The notes under the pieces are model-generated. The model searched no databases. It saw only the letters and a list, made by a program, of their open reading frames with translations, and was not told the origin of the DNA. From Neisseria montereyensis (GTDB taxonomy: Bacteria; Pseudomonadota; Gammaproteobacteria; Burkholderiales; Neisseriaceae): a DNA stretch of 64,000 nucleotides. A program made the translations under genes and the position numbers. Of this stretch, positions 8,272 to 17,584 are shown piece by piece. The first letter of the stretch is position 1. The number at the start of each line of letters is the position of its first letter. The DNA lies in contig NZ_JANUXW010000003.1 of the NCBI RefSeq assembly GCF_024834045.1, forward strand, positions 186,001-250,000, read 5' to 3'.

Positions 8272-9204
8272 TTAGGCAATATGCGCGGTACTCATTAGGC
8301 GCACGGCTTTCAGACGGCCTGTTTGTTGCTGATATTCTGCCAAGCCGATAAAGGTGTTGTCTTCGCCGTATATTCTTATCGGGCCGGATGGCAGCGGGTT
8401 AATTTGGCACGTCGGCTGTTGGCCTTTTTGTAACATATCCACCGCTTCGGGGTTTACCGTTAACTCGGGCAAATGGCGGACTAAAACATCGCAAGGCAGC
8501 AATAGGGCATCACGTTCGGTTTCCGTTAGCGTTTCCAAGTCGGTTAAAGTATGGCTTTGGGTGATATTAAATCCGGCGGTTTCCGTACGGCGTAGGGCGG
8601 TTAAATGGGCAAAGGTGCCGATGTGTTTGGCAATGTCTTCGCTTAGGGTGCGGATATAAGTGCCTTTGCTGCACCGCACATCAATCACGGCTTCGGGTGG
8701 GGCATAGTGTTGGATATCAATGTGATAAATGGTGATATTTCGCGGTTTGCGTTCAATCACAATGCCTTTGCGGGCATATTCATAAAGCGGTTTGCCTTCG
8801 TGCTTTAAAGCGGAAAACATCGGCGGCACTTGGCGGATAGTGCCTGTAAGCGCAGAGCAGGCCGTCTGAAAGTTTTCGAGGGGGATATCGGCGTTGGCGG
8901 TGTCGATAATATTGCCTTCGGCATCGCCCGTTTCGGTGGCTTCACCCAGTTTCATGGTGGCGGTGTAGGCTTTGTCGGCATCAAGTAGATATTGGGCGAA
9001 TTTGGTGGCTTCGCCAAAGCAAACCGGTAATAGCCCGGTTGCCAACGGATCCAATACGCCGGTATGGCCGGCTTTTTCGGCACGGTAGAGGCGGCGTGCT
9101 TTTTGTAGGGCGGTATTGCTGGAAAGGCCTTGAGGTTTATCCAGCAGTAAAACGCCGTTAACAGGCCGTTTTTGCGGTTTTTTTATATTGGCGGAGGCGG
9201 GCAT
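8272..9204 (-). CDS. truB: tRNA pseudouridine-55 synthase TruB
   Basis: 310-residue enzyme that isomerises U55 in the T loop of tRNAs. Motif I is VNGVLLLDKPQGLSSN (15-30). The catalytic Asp52 lies in GHTGVLDPLATGLLPVC. KAYTATMKLGEATETGDAEG and RCSKGTYIRTLSEDI are further family blocks, and a C-terminal PUA-like region follows. A DUS inside the gene encodes FQTA. It lies downstream of rbfA on the same strand, the usual ribosome/tRNA-maturation pairing. Confidence 0.96.
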   Translation of the reverse strand: MPASANIKKPQKRPVNGVLLLDKPQGLSSNTALQKARRLYRAEKAGHTGVLDPLATGLLPVCFGEATKFAQYLLDADKAYTATMKLGEATETGDAEGNIIDTANADIPLENFQTACSALTGTIRQVPPMFSALKHEGKPLYEYARKGIVIERKPRNITIYHIDIQHYAPPEAVIDVRCSKGTYIRTLSEDIAKHIGTFAHLTALRRTETAGFNITQSHTLTDLETLTETERDALLLPCDVLVRHLPELTVNPEAVDMLQKGQQPTCQINPLPSGPIRIYGEDNTFIGLAEYQQQTGRLKAVRLMSTAHIA

Positions 9205-9266
9205 ATTGTTGAAAAAACTCTTAAAAGGTCGGGAAGGTTTGGGATATCACTGATTAGTGTTTGAAT

Positions 9267-9292
9267 AGGCCGTCTGAAATTTCAGACGGCCT
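9267..9292. terminator. Inverted DUS pair between rbfA and truB
   Basis: AGGCCGTCTGAA at 9267-9278 and TTCAGACGGCCT at 9281-9292. On the minus strand it follows rbfA by about ten bases. Confidence 0.75.
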
Positions 9293-9302
9293 GTTTATTT
9301 CA

Positions 9303-9674
9303 TTAATCTTCTATGGGTTTTTCAGAGGCAACCTGATCAATCAAATGCGAAATGCTCATGCCGCGTTCGAGTGATTCGTCGTATTTAAAGTGTAATTCGG
9401 GGGTTTTAAACAGTTTGATGCGTTTAGATAATTCGGTGCGCAGATAGCCTTTGGCATTTTCAAGCGCTTCTTCGGTAATATCGCGGGTGTTGTCGTCTAA
9501 AACGGTATAGTGAACGGTGGCATGGCTGTAATCACGGGTAACATCCACTTCGTTGATGGTGATAAAGCCGGCACGCGGATCTTTTAAGCCGGTGCGCACA
9601 AGCTCGGCCAATTCGCGCATAATTTGTTCTTTGACGCGGTCTTGGCGGGCATAGCCGCGTTGTGGTTTTCTCAT
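9303..9674 (-). CDS. rbfA: Ribosome-binding factor A
   Basis: 123-residue KH-like protein that binds the 30S subunit near 16S helix 1 and is needed for late maturation and cold growth. It starts MRKPQRGYARQDRVKEQIMREL and has LKDPRAGFITINEVDVTRDYSHATVHYTV (AxG kinked KH fold) and a terminal helix ending SHLIDQVASEKPIED. Length is normal. A good AAGGAAT ribosome-binding site precedes the ATG. truB follows on the same strand. Confidence 0.95.
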   Translation of the reverse strand: MRKPQRGYARQDRVKEQIMRELAELVRTGLKDPRAGFITINEVDVTRDYSHATVHYTVLDDNTRDITEEALENAKGYLRTELSKRIKLFKTPELHFKYDESLERGMSISHLIDQVASEKPIED

Positions 9675-9951
9675 GGGATTCCTTGTTGCTGAATGAGTGA
9701 GGCCGTCTGAAATATTCAGGCGAGCTATTAGAATGAAAGCCGTTATTATACTGCTTTTCTTGATTTAAGGCTTTAATTAAGAAATGGGCAGCTTTAGACA
9801 GCCTAGAAAATTAGTCTATGAACTGAGTCGTTTATATATAATGAAAACGGTGTAGGTTGTGAGCCAAACAAGCAGATGGTTTTAATTAGTCAACGTGTGG
9901 GTATCAATGGCATATACCCTATGCAGTTTTTTATTCATAATAGGCGTTTTG

Positions 9952-10368
9952 ATGGAAAATCCCAGTATCCTTTCCCATGTTTCTTTAGGTACAAACCGCT
10001 TTGCTGAAGCCGTTGCTTTTTATGATAAGGTTTTGGCTACGTTCGGTATTGGCCGTATTTTAGATGTAACCGAGCATTTTCCAGCTATTGCTTATGCTCG
10101 CGCTTATCCCGAATTCTGGATACAACAACCGTTTAACGGTAAACCGGCGGAGGCTGCCAACGGTATACACATTGCTTTTATGGCTAAAAATCGCGAAGAA
10201 GTGCATGCATTTTATGAAGCGGCGTTGGCGGCAGGAGGGAAAGGTGACGGAGAACCCGGCACGCGCCCGCATTATGGCGATGCTTATTACGGCTGCTTCG
10301 TACGCGATCTTGACGGCCATAAAATCGAAGCGATGGCGTGGTTGGCGGGTGAAGTAGTCGGTGAATAA
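9952..10368 (+). CDS. VOC-family (glyoxalase/bleomycin-resistance-like) protein
   Basis: 138-residue single-domain VOC protein. It begins MENPSILSHVSLGTNRFAEAVAFYDKVLATFG and has NGIHIAFMAKNREEVHAFYEAAL and CFVRDLDGHKIEAMAW, the two beta-alpha-beta-beta-beta halves with a possible metal His/Glu. Members are dioxygenases, isomerases or resistance proteins; the substrate is unknown. I start at 9952 because MENPSILSHVSLG matches the family. The upstream in-frame hydrophobic extension from 9895 looks spurious. Confidence 0.8.
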   Translation: MENPSILSHVSLGTNRFAEAVAFYDKVLATFGIGRILDVTEHFPAIAYARAYPEFWIQQPFNGKPAEAANGIHIAFMAKNREEVHAFYEAALAAGGKGDGEPGTRPHYGDAYYGCFVRDLDGHKIEAMAWLAGEVVGE

Positions 10369-10397
10369 GCTATATTGTTTATATCATTTAGATAAAC

Positions 10398-10431
10398 AAG
10401 CCGCTATGTTTTGTTGCATGGCGGCTTTTTG
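10398..10431 (+). terminator. Intrinsic terminator after the VOC gene
   Basis: AAGCCGCTATG pairs with CATGGCGGCTT around TTTTGTTG and is followed by TTTT. One bulge in the stem. Confidence 0.7.
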
Positions 10432-10455
10432 ATAACTCAATCAATATATTTGTTT

Positions 10456-10935
10456 TTAATACCGTGCATTAACCAACCGGCCTTTTTGGTAGGTTTGTTG
10501 CTGCATAATATTACCGTTATAGGCATAAACTGTTAATGTGCCGTTTTCAGGATGGGCACGGAATTCGAGTAAATGTTTGCGGTCGACCGTATAGGGGTCA
10601 GTGCGTTTTCTATTATTGTCGCTATAAAAATCTTGTACAACATATTCATCACCGCGTCTATGAAGTAGTTGACGGTGGAATCCGCCTTTAACGGCATTAT
10701 TACTTACTCTGCCATTGGCATCGAAATAAGTAACGGTTGGTTCTTCAACGTTTTTCAAGCTGCTATTATCGGCTCTACCGATATTGGTACCAACCGGAAT
10801 ATTAATGGATGTTCCCAAACCTATATGTCTGCCGATACCCGTACCCAACCCGACGCCGACCGACATGCCGGGTTGTCCGACCGAACAAGCACTTAAAGCA
10901 GTTAACAAAAAGCCCGCAAATAGGATGTTTTTCAT
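10456..10935 (-). CDS. Lipoprotein of unknown function with Gly/Val-rich N-terminal region
   Basis: 159 residues. The signal is MKNILFAGFLLTALSACS with Cys17 in the lipobox ALSAC. The mature N-terminus is a Gly/Ile/Val stretch with pseudo-repeats (VGVGLGTGIGRHIGLGTS). The rest is a compact beta-rich domain containing VTYFDANGRVSNNAVKGG and DPYTVDRKHLLEFRAH. I recognise Neisseria-like hypothetical lipoproteins but no defined function. An ATAAAAGGAT ribosome-binding site precedes the ATG. Monocistronic by spacing. Confidence 0.75.
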   Translation of the reverse strand: MKNILFAGFLLTALSACSVGQPGMSVGVGLGTGIGRHIGLGTSINIPVGTNIGRADNSSLKNVEEPTVTYFDANGRVSNNAVKGGFHRQLLHRRGDEYVVQDFYSDNNRKRTDPYTVDRKHLLEFRAHPENGTLTVYAYNGNIMQQQTYQKGRLVNARY

Positions 10936-11111
10936 GATGTATCCTTTTATTTATATTCGTACTATAAGAGTATAAAGGTATTTGGGGAGTGATTTTGTTA
11001 GTATTGGTAAAGAGTAGGGTGCCGATATTGAAATTAAACTCATAAAGTTTAATTTTTTTAAAGGCTTAGCAATATATTCATATTGCCGATTGAGATGTGT
11101 TGAAAATGATA

Positions 11112-11147
11112 AAAAGGTCTGTTGCAATATGGCGCAATAGACCTTTT
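11112..11147. terminator. Intrinsic terminator near the TonB-C-like gene
   Basis: AAAAGGTCTGTTGC and GCAATAGACCTTTT are complementary around ATATGGC. On the minus strand it follows the 11164-11508 gene. Confidence 0.7.
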
Positions 11148-11163
11148 GGTTTGGGGAATATAT

Positions 11164-11508
11164 TTAAAATGCTAAACCTGCCTGTTGAACAGGAGCTGTT
11201 TTGCTGAATTTAAATTCTTTAATAACGCTGAATTGAATGTTATCACCATTCATGGTTACGGGGCGCATATACTGGGATTGAATCCAGCTGATGGCTTCGG
11301 CATCAATGGTTGCCGAACCGCTGCTGCGGACAATGCGGGCATCGCTCACTTTGCCTGACGGGCTGATGTCGATACTCATAGCAACATTACCATCTGTTTG
11401 GCTGTTTACATGATTGTCGTGAAATGTAACCGTTTGGGCTAAGGCGGTTTGGGCGCCGGCAAAAAGGGCAAAAGCGGTCAGAGTGGATAAAACGTGTTTG
11501 ATTTTCAT
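11164..11508 (-). CDS. Secreted TonB C-terminal-domain-like protein
   Basis: 114 residues. A Sec signal peptide is clear (MKIKHVLSTLTAFALFAGAQTALA, cleavage after ALA near residue 24). The mature part resembles a stand-alone TonB C-terminal domain: GNVAMSIDISPSGKVSDARIVRSSGSATIDAEAI, then a beta strand IQFSVIKEFKF. It has no membrane anchor or proline-rich arm and no ExbBD beside it, so it is unlikely to be an energy-transducing TonB. Role unknown. Confidence 0.75.
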   Translation of the reverse strand: MKIKHVLSTLTAFALFAGAQTALAQTVTFHDNHVNSQTDGNVAMSIDISPSGKVSDARIVRSSGSATIDAEAISWIQSQYMRPVTMNGDNIQFSVIKEFKFSKTAPVQQAGLAF

Positions 11509-12137
11509 AAATTATCCTTTTGGCAAATATGCCTGAGTAATGTGTTTGGCCATTTTGTTATCAGAGGTTTTGAAACAGAAACCATTGATGGGGGATAATC
11601 TTTGGTTTTGATTGTTTCGTTATTTATTCTGCATGAAAGTTAGCTATAAAACAAGAAAAATTTTAATTATTCGGCATTAAAATATGATAATCGGTTTTTA
11701 TTAGGGTTGGGAAAATAGTATCTGTATAGACTATTTTTATTGTTTTGTTAATATAGATGATTGTTTATCATGATATTTTAAAAATATCTGTTTAGCATGT
11801 GAGGTTGCTGTTTGTTTTTTTACTAATAGGTTTGTCTCTTCTTTACAACTTTAGTCTGTTTCATATTGCCGTTGCTTGATAATAATGTTGAAACTTTTTG
11901 AAGCAAACACATTTATCAGCTAATCGGTTTTTGCTTTGGCAAAAGATGTGGAAAGTTTATTTTTAATAACATTAATAATAATTTTTATATTTATTTTTAT
12001 AGGTATAATAAGAGAAAATACCCGGCGGCTATCCGTAAATTTAAGTCGCCGATAACATATAATCAAGCGCATTATCGTGTAGAATCCGATTAGTTTTTCA
12101 GACGGCCTCAACCGTTGCCGTTATCATAGTGAGGAAT
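11509..12137. other. AT-rich intergenic region with no gene seen
   Basis: About 630 bases between the TonB-C-like gene and dapF. It is very AT-rich with no convincing ORF on either strand. A single DUS (TTTTTCAGACGGCCT) lies near 12,093-12,107, just before dapF. Promoters for both flanking genes must lie here but none is distinct. Confidence 0.6.
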
Positions 12138-12989
12138 ATGATGAAAACATTAAAATTTACGAAGATGCATGGGTTAGGTAATGATTTTATGGTTGTCGAC
12201 GGCATCAGCCAGTCGTTTGATCCTGCGGATGCTCCGCTGATTAAATGGGCAGACCGGCATAAGGGTATCGGGTTCGACCAGCTTTTATTGGTGGAAAAAC
12301 CGCAATCGGATGCGGTAGATTTCCGCTACCGTATTTTTAATGCCGACGGCAGCGAAGTGGAGCAATGCGGTAACGGTGCGCGCTGTTTTGTGCGTTTTGC
12401 AGTGGATAAGGGGTTAACCGATAAACATGAAATCGTAGTGGAAACGGCAAAGGGCATTATTGTGCCGCAGCTGACGGAGCAGGGCTTGGTCACCGTAAAC
12501 ATGGGCAAACCGCGCTTTAAGCCGTCTGAAATTCCGTTTGTTCCGGCATCGGATGAAGTTGAAGATGATTTGATTCACATCGTTTTGGTCGGTTTGGAAT
12601 CCGTACCGGTCAGTTGTGTGAATATGGGTAATCCCCATGCGGTGATTGTGGTTGATGATGTGGATACCGCACCGGTTGAGCATTGGGGAGAAGCCATTGA
12701 GTCGCACGAGCAATTTCCGGAGCATGTGAATGTCGGCTTTATGCAGGTTGTCGATAAACAGCATATCCGCCTGCGTGTTTATGAGCGCGGTGTCGGCGAA
12801 ACACTGGCTTGCGGTACGGGTGCTTGTGCCGCCGTGGTTGCAGGTGTCCGCCTCGGTTTGTTGGAGGAAGGCGCATCTATATGTGTCGGTTTGCCGGGCG
12901 GTGATTTGCAGATTAGTTGGCAGGAAGGGGCGGATGTTCTGATGACGGGCCCTGTTGAAACTGTATTTGAAGGTGAGTTGCAATACTAA
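12138..12989 (+). CDS. dapF: Diaminopimelate epimerase
   Basis: Cofactor-independent epimerase that converts LL-DAP to meso-DAP for lysine and peptidoglycan. About 283 residues. [16 protein letters not shown] starts the fold. The catalytic cysteines are in [10 protein letters not shown] (near residue 75) and [10 protein letters not shown] (near 222). The start is ATG at 12138 or 12141; GTGAGGA lies just upstream, favouring these over the GTG at 12129. The stop overlaps the next gene's ATG (TAATG), so translation is coupled. Confidence 0.96.
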   Translation: MMKTLKFTKMHGLGNDFMVVDGISQSFDPADAPLIKWADRHKGIGFDQLLLVEKPQSDAVDFRYRIFNADGSEVEQCGNGARCFVRFAVDKGLTDKHEIVVETAKGIIVPQLTEQGLVTVNMGKPRFKPSEIPFVPASDEVEDDLIHIVLVGLESVPVSCVNMGNPHAVIVVDDVDTAPVEHWGEAIESHEQFPEHVNVGFMQVVDKQHIRLRVYERGVGETLACGTGACAAVVAGVRLGLLEEGASICVGLPGGDLQISWQEGADVLMTGPVETVFEGELQY

Positions 12990-13648
12990 TGAATAATTTA
13001 AACCCACAAAATGTTTTGGATTTTTTAAAAAAACACCCTGATTTTTTGGTGGAACATGCCGCCGAATTAGGCGTGCGCCTGCGTGATGACAAGGTTCGTT
13101 CTTTTGCACAAGCCAAGCTGGCCGAATCACAGTTGAAAATTGAAAAAATGGCCGACCAATTAACGGTGATGATGTCTGATGCCGAAGCCAATCAAAATAC
13201 TATGTTGCGCCAGTTTGCTTTGGATATCGGATTGTTAAAGGTGAATACGGTTGCTCAGTTGGCAGATGTTTTATATGAATCGTTGCGACAAGATTTCGGC
13301 TTACAGCTGTTTAAATTGGTGATTGTTGCCGAGCCTAAAAAAGCCAAAGTCCGTATTCCCGAAGATATGCTGGGCGGTAAAAAAGTGCGTGAAGACATTC
13401 TGGCAATAACAAAACCTATCTTGGGCACTAAGATAAGCAAAGAAATGAAAAAGTTATTACCGTCAACCGATATGGTGGCGGAAAGTTATTTACAATTGCC
13501 TATTGTTATCGGCAAACAAACCGGTGCGCTATTATTGGCGGCCGATAGTGATGTCAACCGTTTTGCCGCCGATTTGGAAACCGATTCGGTTCGATATATG
13601 GCCGATGCGATAGGTGCTGCTTTATCGCGTATTATGGGTTACCGCTAA
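12989..13648 (+). CDS. DUF484-family protein
   Basis: 219 residues. The DUF484 layout is clear: NVLDFLKKHPDFLVEHAAELG at the N-terminus, a coiled-coil LAESQLKIEKMADQLTVM, then a GAF-like domain ending LETDSVRYMADAIGAAL. The family commonly lies between dapF and xerC in proteobacteria. Here xerC is absent from that place and a membrane protein follows instead. Its ATG overlaps the dapF stop. Molecular function is unknown. Confidence 0.9.
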   Translation: MNNLNPQNVLDFLKKHPDFLVEHAAELGVRLRDDKVRSFAQAKLAESQLKIEKMADQLTVMMSDAEANQNTMLRQFALDIGLLKVNTVAQLADVLYESLRQDFGLQLFKLVIVAEPKKAKVRIPEDMLGGKKVREDILAITKPILGTKISKEMKKLLPSTDMVAESYLQLPIVIGKQTGALLLAADSDVNRFAADLETDSVRYMADAIGAALSRIMGYR

Positions 13649-13649
13649 A

Positions 13650-14255
13650 ATGATACCGAGTTTGGATTTATGGTTTTTAGCGGTTTATATTACGGTGTTT
13701 CTCGTTGCCAGCTATCGTTCCGGTGAGTTTCAGTGGCTTTGGGGCAGTGTGTTATTGTGGGTCGGCTTTAGCGCTGCCGGCCTGCGGCTATTGCCCGGTT
13801 TATGGGGACTAACCCATATTGCACCACTGTATATTCCCCATTTTTATATCGCGTTGGCCGCTTTGTTTTTCTTTGTCAATCATTGGCGGAGATCGCCGGA
13901 TAAAAAAATTTGGTATGCGGTAGAGGCGGATAGTTTTATCAGTTTGTTTGCCGTCAGCAGTATATTGATGAGTGTGGTATCCTTTTTCCTGCTGCTGATT
14001 ATTTATAGCCGCTTCCCAAGCGGTATCACACCTTATGTATTACCGGCTTTTGTACAAATGTATGCTTTGGAACCCGGCGGTTGGTTTGTGATGCAGGGTG
14101 TGGTGATGGCGATTTTTTATCTTCACCGGACAATGATTTTAAAGGAGCCGGCAAATTATTTTAGTAGCCGCCAGTTACAACTTGGCTTTTTGTTGGCCTT
14201 GATATTTCAGACGGCCTATATTGTTTGGATACTGCTGGGCTTCCGTTATAGTTAA
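13650..14255 (+). CDS. Polytopic membrane protein, function unknown
   Basis: About 201 residues with some five to six hydrophobic segments, aromatic-rich (IPHFYIALAALFFFVNHW, SSILMSVVSFFLLLIIYS). It starts one base after the DUF484 stop, so it belongs to the dapF operon. An internal DUS encodes FQTA near the C-terminus. I chose ATG at 13650 because the upstream in-frame extension overlaps the DUF484 gene. No family recognised. Confidence 0.75.
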   Translation: MIPSLDLWFLAVYITVFLVASYRSGEFQWLWGSVLLWVGFSAAGLRLLPGLWGLTHIAPLYIPHFYIALAALFFFVNHWRRSPDKKIWYAVEADSFISLFAVSSILMSVVSFFLLLIIYSRFPSGITPYVLPAFVQMYALEPGGWFVMQGVVMAIFYLHRTMILKEPANYFSSRQLQLGFLLALIFQTAYIVWILLGFRYS

Positions 14256-14427
14256 TGAGAACGGATTATCTAAACGAATAGAAACATCAGATATAGGGTG
14301 CAACAAACGGCTTCAAATATGCTTCGCTTTTTATAACTAACGGTTATAAATTAAGAATGATAAATTATTGGCTTTTCAAACAGTCACGTTTTAGGATTTA
14401 TTCTTCAATTTATTTTAGGAAAATATC

Positions 14428-15360
14428 ATGAATATTGCACACAGTATTACTGATTTAATCGGCCATACGCCGTTGGTCGAGTTAAACCGTCTGACCGAAG
14501 GCCTACCCGGCCGTGTCGTTGCCAAATTGGAATTTTTTAATCCCGGTAGCAGTGTTAAAGATCGTATTGCCATTGCTATGATTGATGAGGCTGAAAAAGC
14601 CGGAAAAATTAATAAAGATACCACTATTGTCGAAGCCACCAGCGGCAATACCGGTATCGGTTTGGCTATGGTGTGCGCAGCGCGTGGCTACAAACTGGCA
14701 ATTACCATGCCTGAAAGCATGAGTAAAGAGCGCCGTATGTTATTGCGTGCATTCGGTGCCGAATTGATTCTTACCCCTGCCGCAGAAGGTATGGGCGGTG
14801 CGATTGCCAAAGCACAAGCTTTGGTAGACGAGCATCCGGATACTTATTTTATGCCGCGTCAATTCGATAATCCCGCCAATCCTCAGATTCATAGGGAAAC
14901 CACAGCCGAAGAAATTTGGAAAGATACCGATGGCCAAGTAGATATTTTTGTGGCCGGTGTCGGTACCGGCGGTACGGTAACAGGTGTGGGCGAAGTATTA
15001 AAAGAGCGCAAACCTGAAGTGCAAATTGTTGCGGTAGAACCCGAAGCTTCCCCCGTATTAAGCGGTGGTGAAAAAGGCCCGCATCCGATTCAAGGTATCG
15101 GTGCAGGATTTATACCCAGCATTTTAAATACCAAAGCTTACGATACCGTGATGAAAGCCTCTAATGATGCATCTTTTGAGACAGCCCGTTTGATGGCTGA
15201 GAAAGAAGGTATTTTGGTGGGTATTTCTTCAGGTGCCGCTGTATCGGCAGCGTTAGAGTTGGCTAAAAAACCGGAAAACAAAGATAAACTAATCGTTGTG
15301 TTAATACCGTCTTACGGCGAACGCTACCTTTCTACCCCTTTGTTTGCCGATTTGGCTTAA
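14428..15360 (+). CDS. cysK: Cysteine synthase A (O-acetylserine sulfhydrylase)
   Basis: PLP enzyme that makes cysteine from O-acetylserine and sulfide. 310 residues. The PLP lysine is Lys44 in [11 protein letters not shown]. The substrate loop [13 protein letters not shown] (about 69-81) and phosphate loop [13 protein letters not shown] (about 177-189) are canonical. The ending [15 protein letters not shown] is typical. TTTTAGGAAA precedes the ATG. It is a single gene with its own terminator. Confidence 0.95.
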   Translation: MNIAHSITDLIGHTPLVELNRLTEGLPGRVVAKLEFFNPGSSVKDRIAIAMIDEAEKAGKINKDTTIVEATSGNTGIGLAMVCAARGYKLAITMPESMSKERRMLLRAFGAELILTPAAEGMGGAIAKAQALVDEHPDTYFMPRQFDNPANPQIHRETTAEEIWKDTDGQVDIFVAGVGTGGTVTGVGEVLKERKPEVQIVAVEPEASPVLSGGEKGPHPIQGIGAGFIPSILNTKAYDTVMKASNDASFETARLMAEKEGILVGISSGAAVSAALELAKKPENKDKLIVVLIPSYGERYLSTPLFADLA

Positions 15361-15387
15361 AGCTTTATAAAATATCCCATATATCAG

Positions 15388-15417
15388 AAAGAGGCTTTTT
15401 AAGGCCTCTTTTTTCTA
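15388..15417 (+). terminator. Intrinsic terminator after cysK
   Basis: AAGAGGC-TTTTTAA-GGCCTCTT followed by TTTTCT. Short stem with a T run. Confidence 0.75.
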
Positions 15418-15527
15418 TTGGATACTTTGAGGCCGTCTGAAAATACCGGGCGGGTCGGTATTATTCAGTTTCCCCACAATATGCTACAATCGCCCGTTAA
15501 ATTTTACATCTGTTTCGAGAATTAAAT

Positions 15528-16619
15528 ATGAGCTTAAAATGCGGCATCGTCGGCCTGCCCAACGTCGGCAAATCTACTCTGTTCAACGCGCTAACCCAAT
15601 CCGGTATCGAAGCGGCCAATTATCCGTTTTGTACTATCGAACCCAATGTCGGCATTGTTGAAGTGCCTGATCCGCGTATAGATGCGTTGTCCGCCATTGT
15701 TAAACCGCAAAGAATCCAGCCTGCTATTGTCGAATTTGTCGATATTGCCGGTTTGGTAGCAGGTGCCAGTAAAGGCGAGGGGCTTGGCAACCAATTTTTG
15801 GCCAATATCCGGGAAACCGATGCCATTGTAAACGTTGTCCGTTGTTTTGATGATGACAATATCGTGCACGTTTCCGGCAAAGTCGATCCGATTGCCGATA
15901 TAGAAACCATTGGTACCGAATTGGCTTTGGCTGACTTGGCCAGTGTGGAAAAAGCGATTGTGCGCGAAGGTAAACGTGCCAAATCAGGCGATAAAGATGC
16001 ACAAAAACTGGTGGCATTGCTTGAAAAATTATTACCGCATCTGAATGAGGGCAAGCCTGTGCGTTCGTTTGGATTAGATGAAGATGAAACCGCTTTATTG
16101 CGTCCGCTATTTTTACTCACTTCTAAACCTGCTATGTATGTGGCTAATGTGGCTGAAGACGGCTTTGAAAACAATCCGCATTATGACCGTTTAAAAGAAT
16201 TGGCTGCTCGAGAAAATGCACCGGTTGTAGCCGTTTGTGCAGCACTGGAAAGCGAAATTGCCGAGTTGGAAGAGGATGAGAAAGCCGAGTTTCTGGCGGA
16301 AATGGGTTTGGAAGAGCCGGGCCTGAACCGCCTGATTCGTGCCGGCTATGATTTGCTCGGCCTGCAAACTTATTTTACCGCCGGCGTGAAAGAAGTACGC
16401 GCATGGACCATTCATAAAGGCGATACCGCACCGCAAGCGGCAGGTGTGATTCATACCGATTTTGAACGCGGCTTTATTCGTGCTCAAGTGATTGCCTATG
16501 ATGATTTTATTACGTTAGGCGGTGAGGCCAAAGCCAAAGAAGCCGGTAAAATGCGTGCGGAAGGTAAAGAATATGTGGTGCAAGATGGTGATGTGATTCA
16601 TTTCTTATTTAATGTTTAA
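15528..16619 (+). CDS. ychF: Ribosome-associated Obg-family ATPase YchF
   Basis: 363-residue Obg-like P-loop protein that prefers ATP. G1 is [12 protein letters not shown] (residues 8-19), with [11 protein letters not shown] as switch I and [20 protein letters not shown] as G3. A coiled-coil insert sits in the middle and a C-terminal TGS domain ends with [15 protein letters not shown]. It takes part in translation and stress control. Length is normal. Its terminator lies at 16,681-16,722. Confidence 0.96.
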   Translation: MSLKCGIVGLPNVGKSTLFNALTQSGIEAANYPFCTIEPNVGIVEVPDPRIDALSAIVKPQRIQPAIVEFVDIAGLVAGASKGEGLGNQFLANIRETDAIVNVVRCFDDDNIVHVSGKVDPIADIETIGTELALADLASVEKAIVREGKRAKSGDKDAQKLVALLEKLLPHLNEGKPVRSFGLDEDETALLRPLFLLTSKPAMYVANVAEDGFENNPHYDRLKELAARENAPVVAVCAALESEIAELEEDEKAEFLAEMGLEEPGLNRLIRAGYDLLGLQTYFTAGVKEVRAWTIHKGDTAPQAAGVIHTDFERGFIRAQVIAYDDFITLGGEAKAKEAGKMRAEGKEYVVQDGDVIHFLFNV

Positions 16620-16680
16620 AACTATTGAAGTAACAGTAAATTTTAAGCTTCATAAACATTAAGAATCAATTCATATTGGG

Positions 16681-16722
16681 TAAGGGCTGTATTAGATAGA
16701 TAAAGTTTCTAATACAGCCCTT
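16681..16722 (+). terminator. Intrinsic terminator after ychF
   Basis: TAAGGGCTGTATTAGA pairs with TCTAATACAGCCCTTA across a short loop; a long stem about 60 bases after the stop. Confidence 0.75.
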
Positions 16723-17001
16723 ATTATTGTAGGTCTGATAATAATAAACGGCATAAGATTCAGCTTGCTTCTATTAAAAGTTATATTTATTTTTATTGCA
16801 TAATATATTTAACAAAAAGTATACGTTGTCATACAATATTTACGATTAATATACAGCATCATTTAGAAATCAATGAAATTCTTGTTAAAAATAGATTTAG
16901 TTAAAGGAGGGTGATTTCTAAAGTAATTAAAAATTAAATCACAAATTTATTTTATTGATATGAAATCTTTTAAATTCACAAATCACAAATAAGGATAATA
17001 A
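16723..17001. other. AT-rich stretch upstream of the lectin lipoprotein gene
   Basis: About 280 bases, strongly AT-rich, no ORF seen. AAGGATAATAA just before 17002 is the ribosome-binding site of the next gene. Confidence 0.5.
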
Positions 17002-17511
17002 ATGAGCTTGAATAAAGTTTTACTTTTGCTCCCCGTTTTATTGGCCGGTTGTATTTATATCGGTGATACGGATAGTATTCCCGAAACCCATGATCACCCG
17101 CGTGGGCAACCTGCTCCCAAACGTCATCCGAGAATTCATTATCCTTCTGAAAATACACGGGCTTACCGTATTCAAAATGCAGATGGAAAATGTTTGGATC
17201 TTAGTGGTGCTAATAATAAAGATATGCTTACTTACCGCTGTCATGGTCAGAAGAACCAACAGTTTACGTTTAAAAATAACAGCATCCGTGTAAACGGCCT
17301 GTGTTTGGATGTTGCCGAAGCGCAAACCAGAGACGGTGCCCCTGTTATTGCTTATGCCTGCCATGGTCGGGATAATCAGAAATGGTATCGTGAAGGTCAG
17401 ACTATCCGTAGCGCATTAAACGGAAAATGTATGGATACGGGTAAAGGCGGAAACCGAGTGCGAATGTATCGTTGTGATGGCAGTAGAGGCCAAAGATTCC
17501 GCGTTTCATAA
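17002..17511 (+). CDS. Lipoprotein with ricin-B-like beta-trefoil lectin domain
   Basis: 169 residues. The signal MSLNKVLLLLPVLLAGCIY has lipobox LLAGC (Cys17). A short linker rich in His/Pro leads to one beta-trefoil domain (about 51-169). Its three repeats have cysteine pairs and the Q-x-W-like ends KNQQFTF, DNQKWYR and RGQRFRV, with ligand-type KCLDLSG, LCLDVAEAQ and KCMDTGKGG loops. Such domains bind sugars, and occur in CdtA/CdtC-type toxin subunits and secreted glycosidases. No partner toxin gene is adjacent. It is followed by a strong DUS terminator. Confidence 0.85.
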   Translation: MSLNKVLLLLPVLLAGCIYIGDTDSIPETHDHPRGQPAPKRHPRIHYPSENTRAYRIQNADGKCLDLSGANNKDMLTYRCHGQKNQQFTFKNNSIRVNGLCLDVAEAQTRDGAPVIAYACHGRDNQKWYREGQTIRSALNGKCMDTGKGGNRVRMYRCDGSRGQRFRVS

Positions 17512-17530
17512 CGATAGTCCATATAAAACA

Positions 17531-17565
17531 AAAGGCCGTCTGAAAATTAATTTCAGACGGCCTTT
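17531..17565. terminator. Inverted DUS terminator between convergent genes
   Basis: AAAGGCCGTCTGAAA at 17531-17545 and TTTCAGACGGCCTTT at 17551-17565: a perfect 15-bp stem shared by the lectin gene and the sensor kinase. Confidence 0.85.
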
Positions 17566-17584
17566 TGTTTTGAATAATAGAATG

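Noticed and set aside
11920-12111. 63-codon minus-strand frame upstream of dapF
   Set aside because: AT-rich, no ribosome-binding site, low-complexity Lys/Ile/Asn product.
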